From Phoebastria nigripes (taxonomy: Eukaryota; Chordata; Aves; Procellariiformes; Diomedeidae), in the NCBI GenBank assembly GCA_035582835.1, contig JAYKAV010000478.1, positions 913,311-977,310 of the forward strand: a stretch of DNA of 64,000 nt. The letters run 5' to 3'. Position numbers and translations under genes: made by a program. The notes beneath the pieces were generated by a model. The model was not told the origin of the DNA, ran no database searches, and saw only the letters and a list, made by a program, of their open reading frames with translations. This document shows positions 25,801 through 39,811 of the stretch, one piece after another. The first letter of the stretch is position 1; every line of letters starts with the position of its first letter.

Positions 25801-26471
25801 ATAATGCGTTACAATCCACAGCAGTTTTCAGACCTTTCCATTTTTATGGAACTTAGAAAAAAAATGTTGGTCTTCCCTAGGTTTTTTTTTTTCCTCTTCT
25901 CAGAAGATAATACTTTTGCACAGGAGCAAGATGGCATTCCAAAGTGAATTTTGTGCTTATATTGCAACATGCAGCAAAACTGCAAAAGGTGTAATGTTTT
26001 TAATCATGTGTGCCTTTGGAAGGACACCAACACTGTATCATTGTCCTTCAAAAGAGGAAAAAAGGGAGAAATAGCATACAATTGCTCACTTACCTTTTTG
26101 CTGCTCTTTTTGCTCTTGCTTGGCAAAAGAATTTTTAGTGTCTCTGACTGTATGTGGCTTGAGACCACTTAAAGAGTAAGTAGCTGAAATGTCAGCTTAT
26201 GCTNCTGTTTATACTTACAAGAAGTCTCATGCATCCATCCGATGTTGATCTTACTCTGATCATTACTTTACTAAGGAAAGTAAAATCTTCAGGTTCAGTT
26301 CAGGTTCTCAAACTAGTCCTGAATTCTCTTTCTGGTTTTAATATTGCAAAGGGTTTGATCCTTGTTGGACTTTAATCATGTGTGTTCTCAAATGGCTTAA
26401 GTAAAAGATTTGGAATCAAGAGGCTTTGTTTCTTTTTGTTTCTTTTTTCTGGACATTCTTTGTCCAAGGAC

Positions 26472-26473
<2 letters not shown>

Positions 26474-26502
<29 letters not shown>
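26474..26502 (+). repeat. 29-base poly(A) tract
   Basis: An uninterrupted run of A, the longest homopolymer in the window. The DNA upstream does not look like a processed mRNA or SINE, so it is probably a simple slippage-expanded tract and not a retrotransposition tail. The length may also be affected by sequencing error. Confidence 0.9.
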
Positions 26503-26505
<3 letters not shown>

Positions 26506-28272
26506 ACTGGGGTCATTATTCTACAGGTAGCACAGGTTGGGACCTTGTTAGAAATAGCACAGGTTTAAGTGAACAGGTGGCAGAACAGCACTGAGAAGGT
26601 GTACTGGCTCTGGAATCTGGAAACAATATGGTTGTCAAGGCTAATACTCTGCAGGCTNCAGTTTTGTTGTTGCTGCTGTTTTTTAAATCCTCTTATCCAC
26701 ATCATACAAGGCCTTAGATCACTGTAGAGGCCAAAATTACAAACAAACCTGGAAGAAGTGAAAGGGGACAGGTCCACTGGTGAGTCTTAAGACCTGGTTT
26801 AAATGCAACTTCTGGATCACTAAGCCACTCCAGACTCAGAGCGCTGGGAGAGTGCACAAGGGGAAGACCNGTGTACGCGTGCTGATTCTTGAATTCTTTT
26901 ACGTAAGACACTGTGTGAGTGAGTTACTGGATACTATTCGAAGGAGAAGGCTAGGTGAGATGGACTGGTGGTTTGGCTCCTTATGGTGATTCCTATAAAT
27001 CTCGCTACCTCATTTTTAGCTCAAATGGGTAGAGAGTCTACAGAGTGACATTGACTTACCTTCAGGTTTTCGAACGCTTCCATTTTTCTAACCCCAAATT
27101 GGAATACTTTGTTATTTTTGCAGATGTTTTTACTTATTGTATTAATTTATGTAACATGACAGCTGGTTAGATCTGTTACTGTTAAATTAATCTTTTTAGG
27201 TCAATTTCAAAGGGATGGCAATGGCTTTCCAGGATACCGAATCCATCAGTATGACATTGACTCAAACCTAAACAGAGGATTTCAGCATTTTATGTGGCCG
27301 CAATTGCTATTCCATACAAAAATGTACAAAACTAACACTTTATTCTTTACTATGCTTCTTGTTCTCCTAATTTATCAACCCTGACTGTAACATCTTTATG
27401 ATTATGAATCTACAGTGCGTAAGCATATAAATATAAAGCTGTTAAAAGAATACAAAGGCTACCCTTTACTGCATACAAATATTGAGAACATAATTAAGTA
27501 GGTGGTTAAGGAAATCTCATTTGTAACTTGTTTCTAAAAATACTACTGTGAGCTGCTATCTATGCCTTGAATGAGATTTATTCTTAAAAATCTTGACTTC
27601 CATCAAATTGCTTATACTGGCCTAAAACCACATTATTTAACTTCGGGATTTAATGTGACTTTCTCTATCCACATCCAATACATAACATAAAGAATAACTT
27701 CCCACATTTAGTGTGAATCAAGTTCTTTAACTGGGTATTGACATTGACCTTATGCTAACCTACTGAGAAATTGAAAGAAGTAGAAATGAAAGGTGTCACC
27801 CTTAGAAAATTACAAATGTAAAAGCAGTTTGAACTTGTGATTTTCGTAGTTGTTAGCCCCTGATTTTAACATTGTTTCAGATTGTCTTTATTTAAGGAAT
27901 AACAGCCCTTCAAAATATGTCACATTTAAAACCCGGGTGACAAAAGAGTTTCTATTTCCAGAAAAAAAAAATGGTATGTTTTTTAGGTTTCTGTGCACCA
28001 GAAAATAATCATATAATGTTAAATCTTGTATGTCACATGCCGTGATTTGGGGGTAGCTCATTTGTTTTCAGTGGCTTGTTTGGCAGGAGAAGGGAAAGTC
28101 TTCTGAATTCTATTTTTAACATTAGAATGGTATTATAATTCTTGCATTTAATTCACTACTTGGTGGGAAGAACATTGAATTTNTTCCCTGTCATTGTAGT
28201 ATACCAAGCTTTTAAATGCATTTATTCTGTACCTTCCTGCCCAGAGATGTTTTATAAAATGTGGATGGGTTT

Positions 28273-28391
28273 ATAGATAGATAGATACATAGATAGATAG
28301 ATAGATTGACCGATTGATTGATTTGGGTGTATACATGTATTTGTATAGATATATAGATACACTGATATGTACATATACGCATATATGTATC
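28273..28391. repeat. GATA/GATT microsatellite with decayed AT-rich flank
   Basis: GATA units run from 28273 to about 28306 and switch to GATT units to about 28323. They then decay into ATGTAT/GATATA-like sequence to about 28391. It is probably polymorphic. Confidence 0.9.
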
Positions 28392-31300
28392 AGACAAAGC
28401 AACTAATTTTATAGACAATGGAAGCTGCAGGGTTTATATTCTTCTAGCATTGTAGGAAGGCATTTTTGCTTTTTGATTATGGTATGACAGCATCCCTATC
28501 TTCAAGATGTCAAGTTATCAAGAGAGAATGTACATGTTTTTTGAGACAGCTGGTAGAATCTAATAATGTTTGAGGACTAAAAATCTGAGCCTATTTAACT
28601 GTCTTCTCAGTTTATTTCCATTACCATTTACAGGATGTAAATGGCTTTTAAGCATTCTGATATTGATGATAATTTGTGCTCATGTTACTATTTTACAGTT
28701 AAAAAGGTGATTATTATGTTTTTCTGCTCTCTAGTTTTACCTCTGACTGGGGCTATTCTAAACAGAAGTGTCATTAAATGCTTTTTTTTTTTTCAGTGCT
28801 TTATAGAGATCATGGTGTTTAAAAGTATGGCCTCAGTTGCATTTCTAAACTAACCATATGTCCATTGAAGAGTTGCATATGTTTAGCAAGTTTAGTTGAC
28901 TTGATTCTTAAGCAAGTCTTAAAAGCAATTTATAGTAGAGTTTTAAATGTATTAAATGTGAGGAGATACAGATATCGACTAAAATCGTTGATAGTAACTA
29001 GCTACGGATAAAAAGAACTGACCCTATGAACCTGCCTATTAAATTTTGCTGGAGATTCGAATGTGCAGCTCAACAAAGTGGGAGGACACTTAGAATATTA
29101 CCAGTTTGGAGGAGTAGGAAGATACCTAGCGGAGGTGGTTATAGACTGCACATATTTTAGCTATAGCAACAGAGATTTTTCTTCCTTTACTCCTACTTCT
29201 AGTATTTTCTAAATACTCTCTAAATAAATGTCCATGCAGCAGCAGTAAACCTTTATTAAATAACTGAACATAAATGAAGAAATTAATAGTAACTTAGTAT
29301 ACAAATACCTAACCTAAAGCTGAAGTTAACAGGAAATAAAAAAAACCAAGCAGTTTCTGTATCATCAGTAAAAATCATTATATCATCATAAATATGATAG
29401 TATATTTGTGTATTACAATCATGTCCTATCTATGTTACTAACTGNGTACATTGAAAAAATGGCTTCTCTAGCTGAGAAATGAAACCTTTGCAATCCTGTT
29501 TCAAAAGTGTAGTTTTCATTTTAAGTCTGGTATGCAGTAGAGAGAAAGCATGTGGACATGTATAGGGGGCAACTTCTATTTGCCACACATCTTTTCAAAC
29601 TTCCTGAAATGGAAAGTTGTCTTTAAAGCTAGTAGGCTTTATTACTGCTATATCTGACCTGAAGCTTGCTAGAATTACATAGGATGGATGATGGGAATCA
29701 TTTCCTAACAGTCCTGCTCTCTTGTGTTTGAAGAACGGATTGGTCACTGATCTTTATTCTTTCTCATCCACTTCTTAAACCTCCAGGTAGATTCTCCGAA
29801 GTTGTCCTCCTCTTGGTGTGGTCACATTCCCAGTCCTAGCTAGTGCAGGCCAGCAGTAGAGGAATAGGACTTCTTTATTGGTGGTAGAAAGTTGAAATGG
29901 CCCACTACATTTTAACACTGATTTTATAAGTATGGTGCTTCCTACTAAGAGCTACTGGAACAAAAACACTTTTCTGAAAAGCTAAACCTTTCCATAGTTA
30001 CATGTAATTGAATAACAGAATTCCGAAAAAGATTGCACTGTAATTTTATTTGCGATGTGTTATTTGCAGGGGAGGTTTTACATTCTGTTGATGCAGAGAG
30101 TATTTTGGATGTGGAGGTATTAGAATGTTTATTTTGTCGTTCCTTATAAAAAACTTGTTTTCCAAATGGAATGTGGAAAGGCCTTAATTTAGCCTAGTAA
30201 ATACAAAAGCCTCTATCTTGAACATGAAAAAATAACTCGGGCAGCATCTACTCTTACTTCACTGGCACTGCTAGGTGATCGTCTTGATACCTGTTTTATA
30301 TTCTGACTTAAAGGTATCTCAACAGACTATCTAGATTTATATTTCTTGTAGTATATCCTATGCAGGTCTAGGATGCACTGTAGAGGCTATAAAATGATTT
30401 TGGTTTCGGGAAGTTTTATTTTACTCTTGGCTTAGAAACATCTCTTTTAACAGGGGGGAAGACCAGCCTTTACTTTTTAAGGAAACAAAAATTTAAGCAA
30501 GAGCAGTATTGATCAGGAAAGACTGCAAAATATTCATGGTATGTATGTCTCTGAGTGTCTAGGTACTATAAACATAATGTAATGCATACAAAATGTAATT
30601 TAGTATAATCTTCGGTATAAAGGTGCTACCCAATTGGCATCTTTAGATTTCATGCATAACCTTACATAGCAGCAACAGGGAATGTCAGGATATTGGTCTC
30701 TAGTTGGTGTTTGGGGCATTGTTCATTTAATTGCTATGTTAAAGTTGTGGAGGTTTGTTTCATTACAGCTTTTGAGTCTCATATTTTTCTGTAGTGAAAG
30801 GGAAGAGAAAATTCTGTATTAGAATCTGAATTTGGCAGCCTTTACTTTCAGAACCCAGAGGCAGGTTTGAATTTTGCTGTTGGATTTTTTTTGTTTGGTT
30901 TCAATGTTCCCTGAGGCAGGTGTGGTCTGTGTCCGGTCATCTTTTCTTTTCTAACGTTTTGCCAAGTATGTGGAGAAAACAACATGTGTCTGCGTCCTGG
31001 AGTGAGATATTTGATTCTGCAAAAAGAGAAGGATGGAAGAAATTGAGACATCTGTGACAAGCTTCTTTTGCCACTATGTGAAAGAAATCAGGCTTTCTCT
31101 TTCTTTGGAGGATAGCTATTGGGCTGAAGGTGGATTTTGTAGTAGAAAACAGATAGGCACGGAGCCAACAGAGGTACAAACCATTTCTAAAGCAGGTTCC
31201 CTCATGTGTCAAGTACTTCAAATTTCCCAAAGCTAAAGTTGACAATAAAATGCTTACTTCTAATACGCATTTCTTGGAACCTGACTGTTAGTGTGTCAGT

Positions 31301-34300
31301 AGTTCTGCTCAGCTGCCTAATTTCATGTGACTTCTCTGTACTATTATATGCTTGATTTTGAAGTTAAGACTTCTGTTTCTCCTTTTACCAAGCAGGCTGA
31401 CTTAAATGATTTCATAGGAACAGAAAGGTTTTTCTCTGGAATGGAATCCATGAGTCCAAATACATTAGTACCCTGATATAAAAGTGAAAAAAAAAATTGA
31501 ACAGATATTTCCAGAGTAATTTTTTGTAAGAAAATGCTTTACAGACATTTATTTAAATCCTGTGGATGACATTTAATATTGGTCTACATATTAACCTTTT
31601 CTCTTGAGCTTTTCATGAGGAATTTAATATTATTTTACATTTCTTGCAATTATATTGTGCTAGATTTGCCATTTTATGGGAAATGGAGAGGTAGGAAAAA
31701 TGGATGGAATGCACTTCTATTAATGGATTATGCCATTTCTGGATGGCAGTGGAAAAGGCTGTATTGGATTGCATTTTTTGCTTTAGTAAAATGACTACTG
31801 TAGTAGTTTAAAAAAAAAAAAACAACTAAGAGCTTGGTTTTGGAAAAAATAGCATTCACAAGTGGTTGAGGTTTGGATTGGTGATGTGGGAAGTTGTCCC
31901 TGTAATGGTGTGAAAGGTCTTTGTCACAAAATAAATTCAGTAATTTTCTCATCTGTACTACAGCATTCTCGTGATGTGGTCACATCAGCTTGATGTGAAA
32001 AATTCTGCCCCTTGGATGACATTGAATCGGTGGTAAAATTGGTGGCGTTGCTGCAGCTTTGCTGATGTGAAAGAGCTTTTGTTTGCTTAGCTAGTTTATG
32101 CTGTTTGCTCAAAGAGATGGTGCTCTGATGCCAGCAGAAAAGCTCCTCTTGTCAGCATTTACTATCTATCTGCTAAGAGGACTCTGCTGACGCAGCGCTG
32201 GTGCTATAAATCCTATAATGTAATACACGCAAAATTAAACTGAAAAATAGAGAATAATGAAAGACGTTTTAGGGAAAGTACAGCTCAACAGTAAGTAAGT
32301 TGTAGATTCAAGTCTGCTTCGTGCTGCTGTTCCGGTAGGTTTTAGCAGAGGCTCATGTTTCTACCTCTGTGAAAGAAGTAATAGAGCGTGAACTAGAGCA
32401 TGCAGGCAGGAAAGCCTTCTCTGAACTTGTAATGCTTTTGTGTGGAAAGGAGGAGGGAAGNAAAAGCTTAAAAGTGTAAGAATCAAATGGGAAATCCGAA
32501 GATGTCATAGGAAGCAGTCTGTATTTTCATACCATNGAGGTTATAAATAAATGAATAAAAGAATTATCTCAAACTCTGCTCATGTCTGGACAATGTTCAT
32601 AGACCTGTTTAAAATAAGGAAATGGCTTATATCTGAATTACTGACCTCTAAGAACGTGTAAAGTTCTCTGGTGATTTATTGGTCATCTGATACTTCTTGG
32701 TATATTTTCAGAAGGAAAAGTGGCAGTAGAGATTACTTACTTCAAGATTTAAGATGAAAGGAAAACAGGGATTTCACTATAAAAGCTAAATTGCCAGTCC
32801 CAGTGGATGGCAAAAACCGTGATTTATACTGAATTGAACTCAGCACGTATGCTGGTTCTTTCCTGCTTATGTGACATAAGCAAGGGTATTTTGAATACAC
32901 TTCAGATGTGATCTGACTTATTGGACTATGTTTCAGATCATGCTACATTTTACAAAGCCTGTTTGCTTTGTATGAAGTATTTATGCATCGTTCTACACAA
33001 AGATTTGTTAGTAATATATAATGCAAAGTGTTGCGTCTTTGGCTATATTAACGTCTTCCATTTTAGCTAGCAGTAGGCTTGCTAACCTTTGTATAATAGC
33101 ACCAAAATTACAATTGTCATTTTATTATATCCACTGATGTATTTTTAGTATCAAAAACTGAGTTTAGGGTGGGGAGAAGCTGTTTGCACACTTAGGTACA
33201 AAACAGCAAAAAAATAATCTAAACTGTTAGTAGGTTTTGTTAAATACTTGGTATAGTGTTAAACACGAACAATTTTGCGGGATTTGGCGATCAACTATAT
33301 AGATTTTTATATTACCTTTTCATCAGAGATTTTACAGCTCTCCTATCAGTTAGCAATTTTAGGTATTCAACATCGTTTCATGTAGTAGCCAGTTTGTAAA
33401 CTAGTGGAATTCACTTTAATGAATGTGTAGGCCAGATGTATTCTACCATACTACTGTATTTTCTTCAAGTATATTTAATGTTCTAGTTATCATTTGGACT
33501 TNGGAGGGATTTGCAAATTGCTGATTGGTGAGGTTTAAAATACTTCGGCTGTAGATCCCAGACTGAGCGTGGCTTTTTATTCAGAGAACATTTCTCCGTA
33601 TATCACACACAGGAGTGACCTGTCGTGCTTGTAGATAGGTACAGCGAAGCCTTCACTATGACTAACGTATTCAACTGAAAGGTATTTTTACAATTCTCTT
33701 TTATTTAGGACTAACGGTGTAAGAAAAAATATTTGTCACCGTCATTATCTTACAACTGAACACCAGCAAAACAAAGTAGCACCTGGAGGTTAGCAAATAT
33801 TTTAGAAAGGGACTTCTATTTTGAACAGTTAGTTTTTGCTAGCTTGAGCTGCATTGTATGCCATGGCGTCTCATAGATTTTTCCAAAGAATTGTTTGTCT
33901 AATTTGTGTTGTACAAATATGGAAAAAGCTTGATTGTCTGGAAACATCAGGGTTTTTTTCTGAAGGATGCTTGCTGCTTAATTTCCTTATATTCTGATGC
34001 ATAATTATTCCCTCATACCCCAATAGGTTTTGATGTCTTTCTTACTTTAATTGTGAAGTGCCACAGGCACTGTATAAATAAAAATAAATATCCAAAGGTG
34101 ATCTGTAAATACATCTCTACCCTTAGACATCTGCACAAGATCTAGGTGTCTTGGAATTCTCAGGCAAAACGCTGTTAGAAATCCTGGTGTCAACAAAACA
34201 GTCAGTCTGTTTTATGATATAATGATTCTGTGAATCAAAAAATATTATGTTGTTGCAACAAAAACCTATCCAATATTGAGAAATACAACTAAGATTTTTC

Positions 34301-35615
34301 TTCTTCTTTTTTTTTTTAATGGGCAGGCAAGTATAGCAATAGCTCTATTAGAGCATTAAGCATGATAATTCCCCCTTTGGAGACACATGTCTAGTAGGGA
34401 CACTGGACTTNAAAAAAAAATGTGGATCATGTAAAGAAAGCCCAGAGGAGACCAAGAACAAAATTAACCTCATGTTTTTGTTTTTGTTTTTTTTTTAAGG
34501 TGGAAGTTACGGTCTGCTGATGGCATTATCTAGAGTTTCCCCCTATCAAAGGCACATGCCACTCTGGCTACAAGCCTGAAACACCTACGTTTCCAGTCAG
34601 ACTAGAGCAGCCAGTCTTTCAGGGACTGACTTCTTGGAGAACGGCTGGGGAGGAAGTCAAACAGACTTGAGAAATATTTTTTATCTACATTCCAGCCCTC
34701 AGACTAGTCTGTTTTAATGTAGAAGCTTTTTTTAATATACTAATATCTGTTGAGAAAGGCAAATACTGAAGAGTGCCAACTTTTTGAAAAGTTTTCACAT
34801 TTTTTATTTTATGAAGAAAATTATTTGTTGATTGAAAGATNCTTAAGGTATTAGAGCATTCTGATAGCATAAATAGTAGAATCTTCCTTACTAGAGATTG
34901 GTGAGATAAACCTCTGCCATATATGATTTAGGTAGAATTGATCCTATTGCAACAGAAGGCAGATTGCAAGACCCCTCTAGGTTTCTTCCAGGCATTTTTC
35001 TGCTTCTCTTATCAAAAATTCTCTGCAACTCATCACATCATACACTTTCCTTTGCTCAGAAGATTGCTAGAAATATATATTTTTTTTTTTTTCCAAATTG
35101 TTTTTACTGTGTGGTAGCAGGCTTGATGATTATAGGGCATATGTGTTCTGGAAGGCAAGTTTAATTAGTTTCTGAAATTGTGTCCCCTTTGTAGCTACGT
35201 ACTTTATTTCTGATGCTAAATGAAGAAAGACTCTGTCCTTGTTGCCCACCAAAGAATAGCAGCAGTCCATAGGGCNTTGCTTTAACAGCCTGACATGTAA
35301 ATTGAAGCAGGAAAAGCTAAGATTTTTATTAGCAAGTGTTTTTTCTGGAAAAGAACTCGCTCAGACTCCTGACATCTGCTAGAGAGAAAAAGTGAAGAGG
35401 GGTTCATGTTCTGTGACTAGTTCCACCATTTCTGGAAGAAAAGTTTGCAAACCCTCATGAATTTTGTATTTTAGTAGGTTACTGTGTTAGAATTTTATCA
35501 GAGGGAAAACGGCTGTTTGTGTTTGATGAGTGGGAAAGGACCCTGCAGAGGAAGATGACTGGATGGTAGCCTTCGTGTGCTTAACTGGTTCCTCCTCTGT
35601 TTCCCTGNCTAACAG

Positions 35616-35669
35616 TTTTGGGGGGTGAGGGGTTTGTTGGTGTGTTGGTTTGTTGGTTGGTTTGTTTAA
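35616..35669 (+). repeat. G/T-rich simple repeat (TTGG/TTTG)
   Basis: A G-rich start ('ttttggggggtgagggg') passes into 'tttgttggtgtgttggtt' type units. It is low complexity and diverged. Confidence 0.8.
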
Positions 35670-37539
35670 GGTGGGGCTCATTTCTGCAAAAACCTGAATA
35701 GATTCAGTGTTGAAAAACTGCCCAAAGTAGTCTAAGAGTGTGTGCACTGGATCTTGCTTGCAATTAAATATACCCAGTAGTGAGATTGAGACACTGGACC
35801 TGTCTCTGAATCTTTTATGTTCCTTGTCTGTTACTTAATATGAAATCTTAGTTAAGGTCCCATTTGTCCCTATCACTCCTTTAAAGAATTGCTTAGTCAC
35901 ATCTGAGGGCTTAACCATTTCTAATGACCAAACTCACTAAATTTTTATGTTCATGAAGTGATTTTTTATTACAGGACATATTATTATAGGAAATACACTG
36001 CGCTTGGGTCTCATCATAGATATTCATAAAATGAATCTTAAGGTTGGAGATTTTGTGAGAGTCATGGTTAATAAATGAGAGAATTATTATTAGACTAGCA
36101 GGTTAATTTAGCTATATGAAGTATCTGACCAGAGGCTTCACAGAGTTTCCTCCTATGCGGGTCTGAGTGTTGTACATCTCATTTTAAAGATGATTTTTCT
36201 ACCATCTACATTTACATCCATTCATCAGTAAGAGATACGAGGTAAGAATTTCACTGGACAGAAACAGTTTGTGATGTGGTACCAAACACATGTGTGTGAG
36301 GTATGTGAGAGTGTGGCATTCATCCTCCTGTTCAAGTACACACTTTTTGCAGCCCAGAATTTGTAATTTAGCAGAGGAAGTTGCTGTCCAGTGTGATTTT
36401 TGCTTCATATACTTAGGTGAGTAAAATCAAAGGATGAGAAAGAAGGGGCTAAAAATTTAAACTACATCCCATTTGCTTGGAGTTAGAAGGAGAAGGAGGA
36501 AGAGAGGGGAAGTAAACCCTTAAGTTCATATTTTAAGTTATGTCTTCTTGCCACTCCTACATGGGTTTCTATGGAAACAGAAGCAGAAACTGGGCCATCG
36601 GCAGCCAAGAATCCATTTACACTTTAAATTTACTGCTTGAGCAGCCATGCAGTTTTCTTGTCCAAATTTAATCATGATGGAGTAACACATGCTAAGTAAA
36701 TTGGGGGTAAGATGAAAACACAAAATATTAAATATCCTTCCATTTAAGATCTATGGATATGCCAAAAAAACCCCCACCTTTTTTCTGAAAGACCTTAAAA
36801 TGACAAGTTAGATTATGTTTTAAAAAGAAGGTGCTTACTTATGGCTCTACAAATACGCATTGAAAGTATATTAAATAATGCTACTATATTCTTTAGGTAA
36901 TTATGTTATCTACTTTAATTAGGAATGTAGCTAACTCTTAGGCAGCTTAACTGGTTTTGTGCTTTGGATACAGAAAAGAAACAAGTTGCGCTTTCCTTAC
37001 TGCTCATCATCTAATAGATTTCACGGTGAAATTCTTAGCACTAACACAGCTCGTGGATATTGTATAATCGCTACTGACTTTTATTTATGTCTTATTAGAA
37101 GATAAGGTTGCTTATACCTTATAGTAAAATATTGTCAGATACTTGCCACTATTAGAAACTTTACTAAAGTTATTAAGCATTTGCTGTAATTGTTTGAGTT
37201 GATGTTTTCTGTTTTAGTTGGTTGTCCCCTTTTGTTGATTTTTTTTTTTTTCTCCTTAATTCTGGTGAGCTTTGATTAGAAAAATGATAGTGCTCTTATG
37301 CTTTTGAGTAAGACATTTTCTTCTGAAAACATACCCAAATTATATGCTGTATTTGGTTCTGTTTGTCAGTTCTTTAATTGCACTTGTTTCCTCAGTTGAC
37401 CTTTCAAAATCTGGTGGAAATCTCAGACTTTTTTTCTCCAGTGCTGATAAAGCTGAACTGTGGGTACACCTGGTTAGAAGACTGTGGGCGAGGGAGCAGT
37501 CTTGACTGAACAATGAGTTTGTAAACAGCTACGGAAGAG

Positions 37540-37860
37540 AGACGGGAACTAGAGAGAAGTAGTGATAACCTAGGAACCATAAGTGTATGGAGGGAAGAAG
37601 TTACTGGAAGGAGAGAGGACGAACGAGGGAAAGAAAAAAAGAATGGATAAAGAGAAAATGGGATGGATCGTGAGGGGTAGAGGAAGTGAAAAGCCTCAAC
37701 AACGAAGCAAAAGGAAGTGGGGATGATGTATAAGGCAAGTGGGACTGGGGATAGGCTGGAAAGACTGGGACTGGCAGAAGATGGAGGCTAAGCCTGTGCT
37801 AAGAAGTTTGGGGAATGGAGAATTGGCAAGGAATACGATGCTAGGATAAGAAACTGTCCT
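37540..37860 (+). other. Purine-rich strip
   Basis: The plus strand is strongly biased to A and G. For example, only 9 of the 60 bases at 37621-37680 are pyrimidines. No repeat family is recognised. It could be an undescribed or very old repeat, or a transcription-associated strand bias. Confidence 0.6.
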
Positions 37861-37906
37861 GGGATAAAGACAGGTAAAAGGCCTCTTCAGAGCCTGAAAT
37901 GGCAGC

Positions 37907-37954
37907 TAAGAGAAATGCCAAAGAAGTATTTAAGAGAAATGCCAGAGAAGTATT
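37907..37954 (+). repeat. 24-bp tandem duplication, one mismatch
   Basis: The 24-bp unit beginning 'taagagaaatgcca' occurs at 37907-37930 and again at 37931-37954, with one A-to-G difference. The period is a multiple of three, so it keeps frame in the 108-codon frame at 37899-38225. There is no other sign that this frame is used. Confidence 0.93.
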
Positions 37955-39233
37955 TCGTCTGTATTTGGGAACTCTCTTAGCCTATTGCCATATTCTCCCT
38001 GGGTGCTGGACCAGGCCAGAGCTGGCATCCCAGCATGGCTGTTCGCTCAGCCCTGTGGCAGGTGTCTGCACAGGGGCTCTAAAAGGGAGACCAACACCAT
38101 GGATTACCTGCATGGGCCTCAACGTTATGGCAAAATACAAGAATTTGTTTTGTCTTTGTGAACCTCATTTTCATCCGTACTTAAATTATTTTTTTCAAGC
38201 ANTTGATGGCTATGGGTATTGCTGACACCAGCTGGATACGCCAGTCATGAAGGCAGTGAGTGCTGGCAGTCAGAGCAACTGTTTTGACAGACCATGAGAT
38301 GTGCAAAGAAAGTGTTCCTCCATTTTCTCCTTCCTCCTGGTCAGGGATAAACACTTGTGTGAAGGCTGTATGGCACAGAGAAATTCCTCTGTGTAGGAAT
38401 TCAAGAGCTGCTGCTGCATGTGTTTGGTAGTGGTACATGGAGCNTATTTTTTTCCTGAAAGATGACACTGGTTGATAGCAATTGGTAGTTTGTGTTGTCT
38501 TGTGGGATGTTTCATGAGTAAGGCCTCACAGACTTCTTACAACTGTGAAGATTAGGGTCTGGTCCCTGCACCTAATTAAGAAACAGAGATGACTGATACA
38601 GTAGGTTTTACAAAGCTAAGCAGCAAGTAAGTAGTAGTCAGTGAATAGGATAACAAACAGGGGAGTTTACATGAAATTTGTAAAGGAACTGGTAGGGTTT
38701 GGTTTTTGTTATCCATTTCCCTTAGAAGGAAAATGTGAAAAGTAATGCAGGAAGTGCCAAAATATGCAAGCAATAGAGAAACATAGTGCAAGCTGTGGAG
38801 TGTTCGTCATTCTTGAGTCATTTCCAGTGCAAGTTATTTATATGTGACATGGCCACTAACGTAGCTATTGGATGAGAAGATCCATGGACCAGAAGTGTAG
38901 CTGAAGATAATGGTTGTATTGGGTTTATGTGGCAAGGTTTTGGTAGTAGGGGGGTGGGAGGGGGTGCGGGGGTGGGTGGCCTCTGCAAGAAGAGATCGGG
39001 GGCTGCCCCTGTGTCAGAGCCAGTTCCAGTCAGCTCCAAAATGGACCCATTGCTGACCAAAGCTGAGCCCGGCAGCGATACCGGCAGCACCTCTGTCAAA
39101 AGGGTAAAAAATACTGCACAGCAGTGGTGTGAGTGAGGAGTGAGAAAAAATGTGAGAGAAACAGTCCTGCAGACACTCAGCTCAGAGAAGAAAGAGGGGG
39201 AGGCGGTGGTTCAGGCACCGCAGCAGGGATTCC

Positions 39234-39597
39234 CCTGCAGCCCGTGGAGAAGACCATGGAGAAGCAGGTTGTCCCTCTGCAGCCCATGGAGGACCACACC
39301 AGAGCAGATATCCACACTGCAGCGCATGGAGCACCCCATGCTGGAGCCAGGTGGATGTGTCCTGAAGGAAGCTGCAGCCCTGAAGGAACCTCACACCGGA
39401 GCAGGCTCTGGCAGGAGCTGCTGCCTGTGGAGAGGAGCGCGGGCAGGAGCAGGTTTTCTGGCAGTAAATGCAGCCTGTGGCAGACCCAGACCGGAGCGAT
39501 TTTTCCTGAAGGACTGTAGGCCATGGGGAGGACCCACGCTGGAGCAGTTCTTGAAGGACTGTATCCTGTGGGAGGGGCCCATGCTGGAGCAGGGGAA
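39234..39597 (+). repeat. Degenerate minisatellite inside the plus-strand LTR
   Basis: About eight units of roughly 45 bp recur, each built on a core like 'ccatggaggaccc' followed by 'acgctggagcag'. The units are diverged and of uneven length. The same array, with fewer units, is in the second LTR, so it belongs to the family and not to the insertion site. Confidence 0.75.
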
Positions 39598-39805
39598 AAA
39601 TGTGAGGAGGAAGGAGCGGCAGAGGTGAATTGTTACGAAATGACCACAGCCCCCATTTCCTATCCCCCATGTGCCACTCAGGAGGGGAGGTAGAGGAGTT
39701 GGGATTGAAGGAGCAAAGCTGAGCCTGGGAAGAAAGGAGGGGTAGGAAGAAGGTGTGTTTGATTTTGTCTTTGTTTCTCACCATCCTACTCTGTTTTTGA
39801 TTGGC

Positions 39806-39811
39806 AATAAA
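39806..39811 (+). promoter_or_regulatory. AATAAA polyadenylation signal of the plus-strand LTR
   Basis: AATAAA lies in a conserved block shared by both LTR copies, at the place expected for the R region. It could still terminate transcripts that read through on the plus strand. Confidence 0.6.

Larger units (their letters stand above)
20293..29999. other. AT-rich non-coding DNA with simple repeats
   Basis: No exon is recognised. A somewhat GC-richer part at about 23030-23650 contains open frames of 109 codons (minus) and 111 codons (plus), without recognisable domains. Simple-sequence features at 22862-22886, 26474-26502 and 28273-28391 are listed separately. Confidence 0.55.
30000..38914. 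other. AT-rich non-coding DNA, no gene recognised
   Basis: No exon, RNA gene or high-copy repeat is recognised. Local features are a G/T-rich run (35616-35669), a purine-rich strip (37540-37860) and a 24-bp tandem duplication (37907-37954). A 108-codon frame at 37899-38225 spans that duplication and an N, and matches nothing I know. Confidence 0.55.

Noticed and set aside
39140..39784. Overlapping open frames of 162 codons (plus) and 200 codons (minus)
   Set aside because: They lie wholly in the LTR and are kept open by the GC-rich degenerate minisatellite. Both strands being open together indicates composition and not coding.
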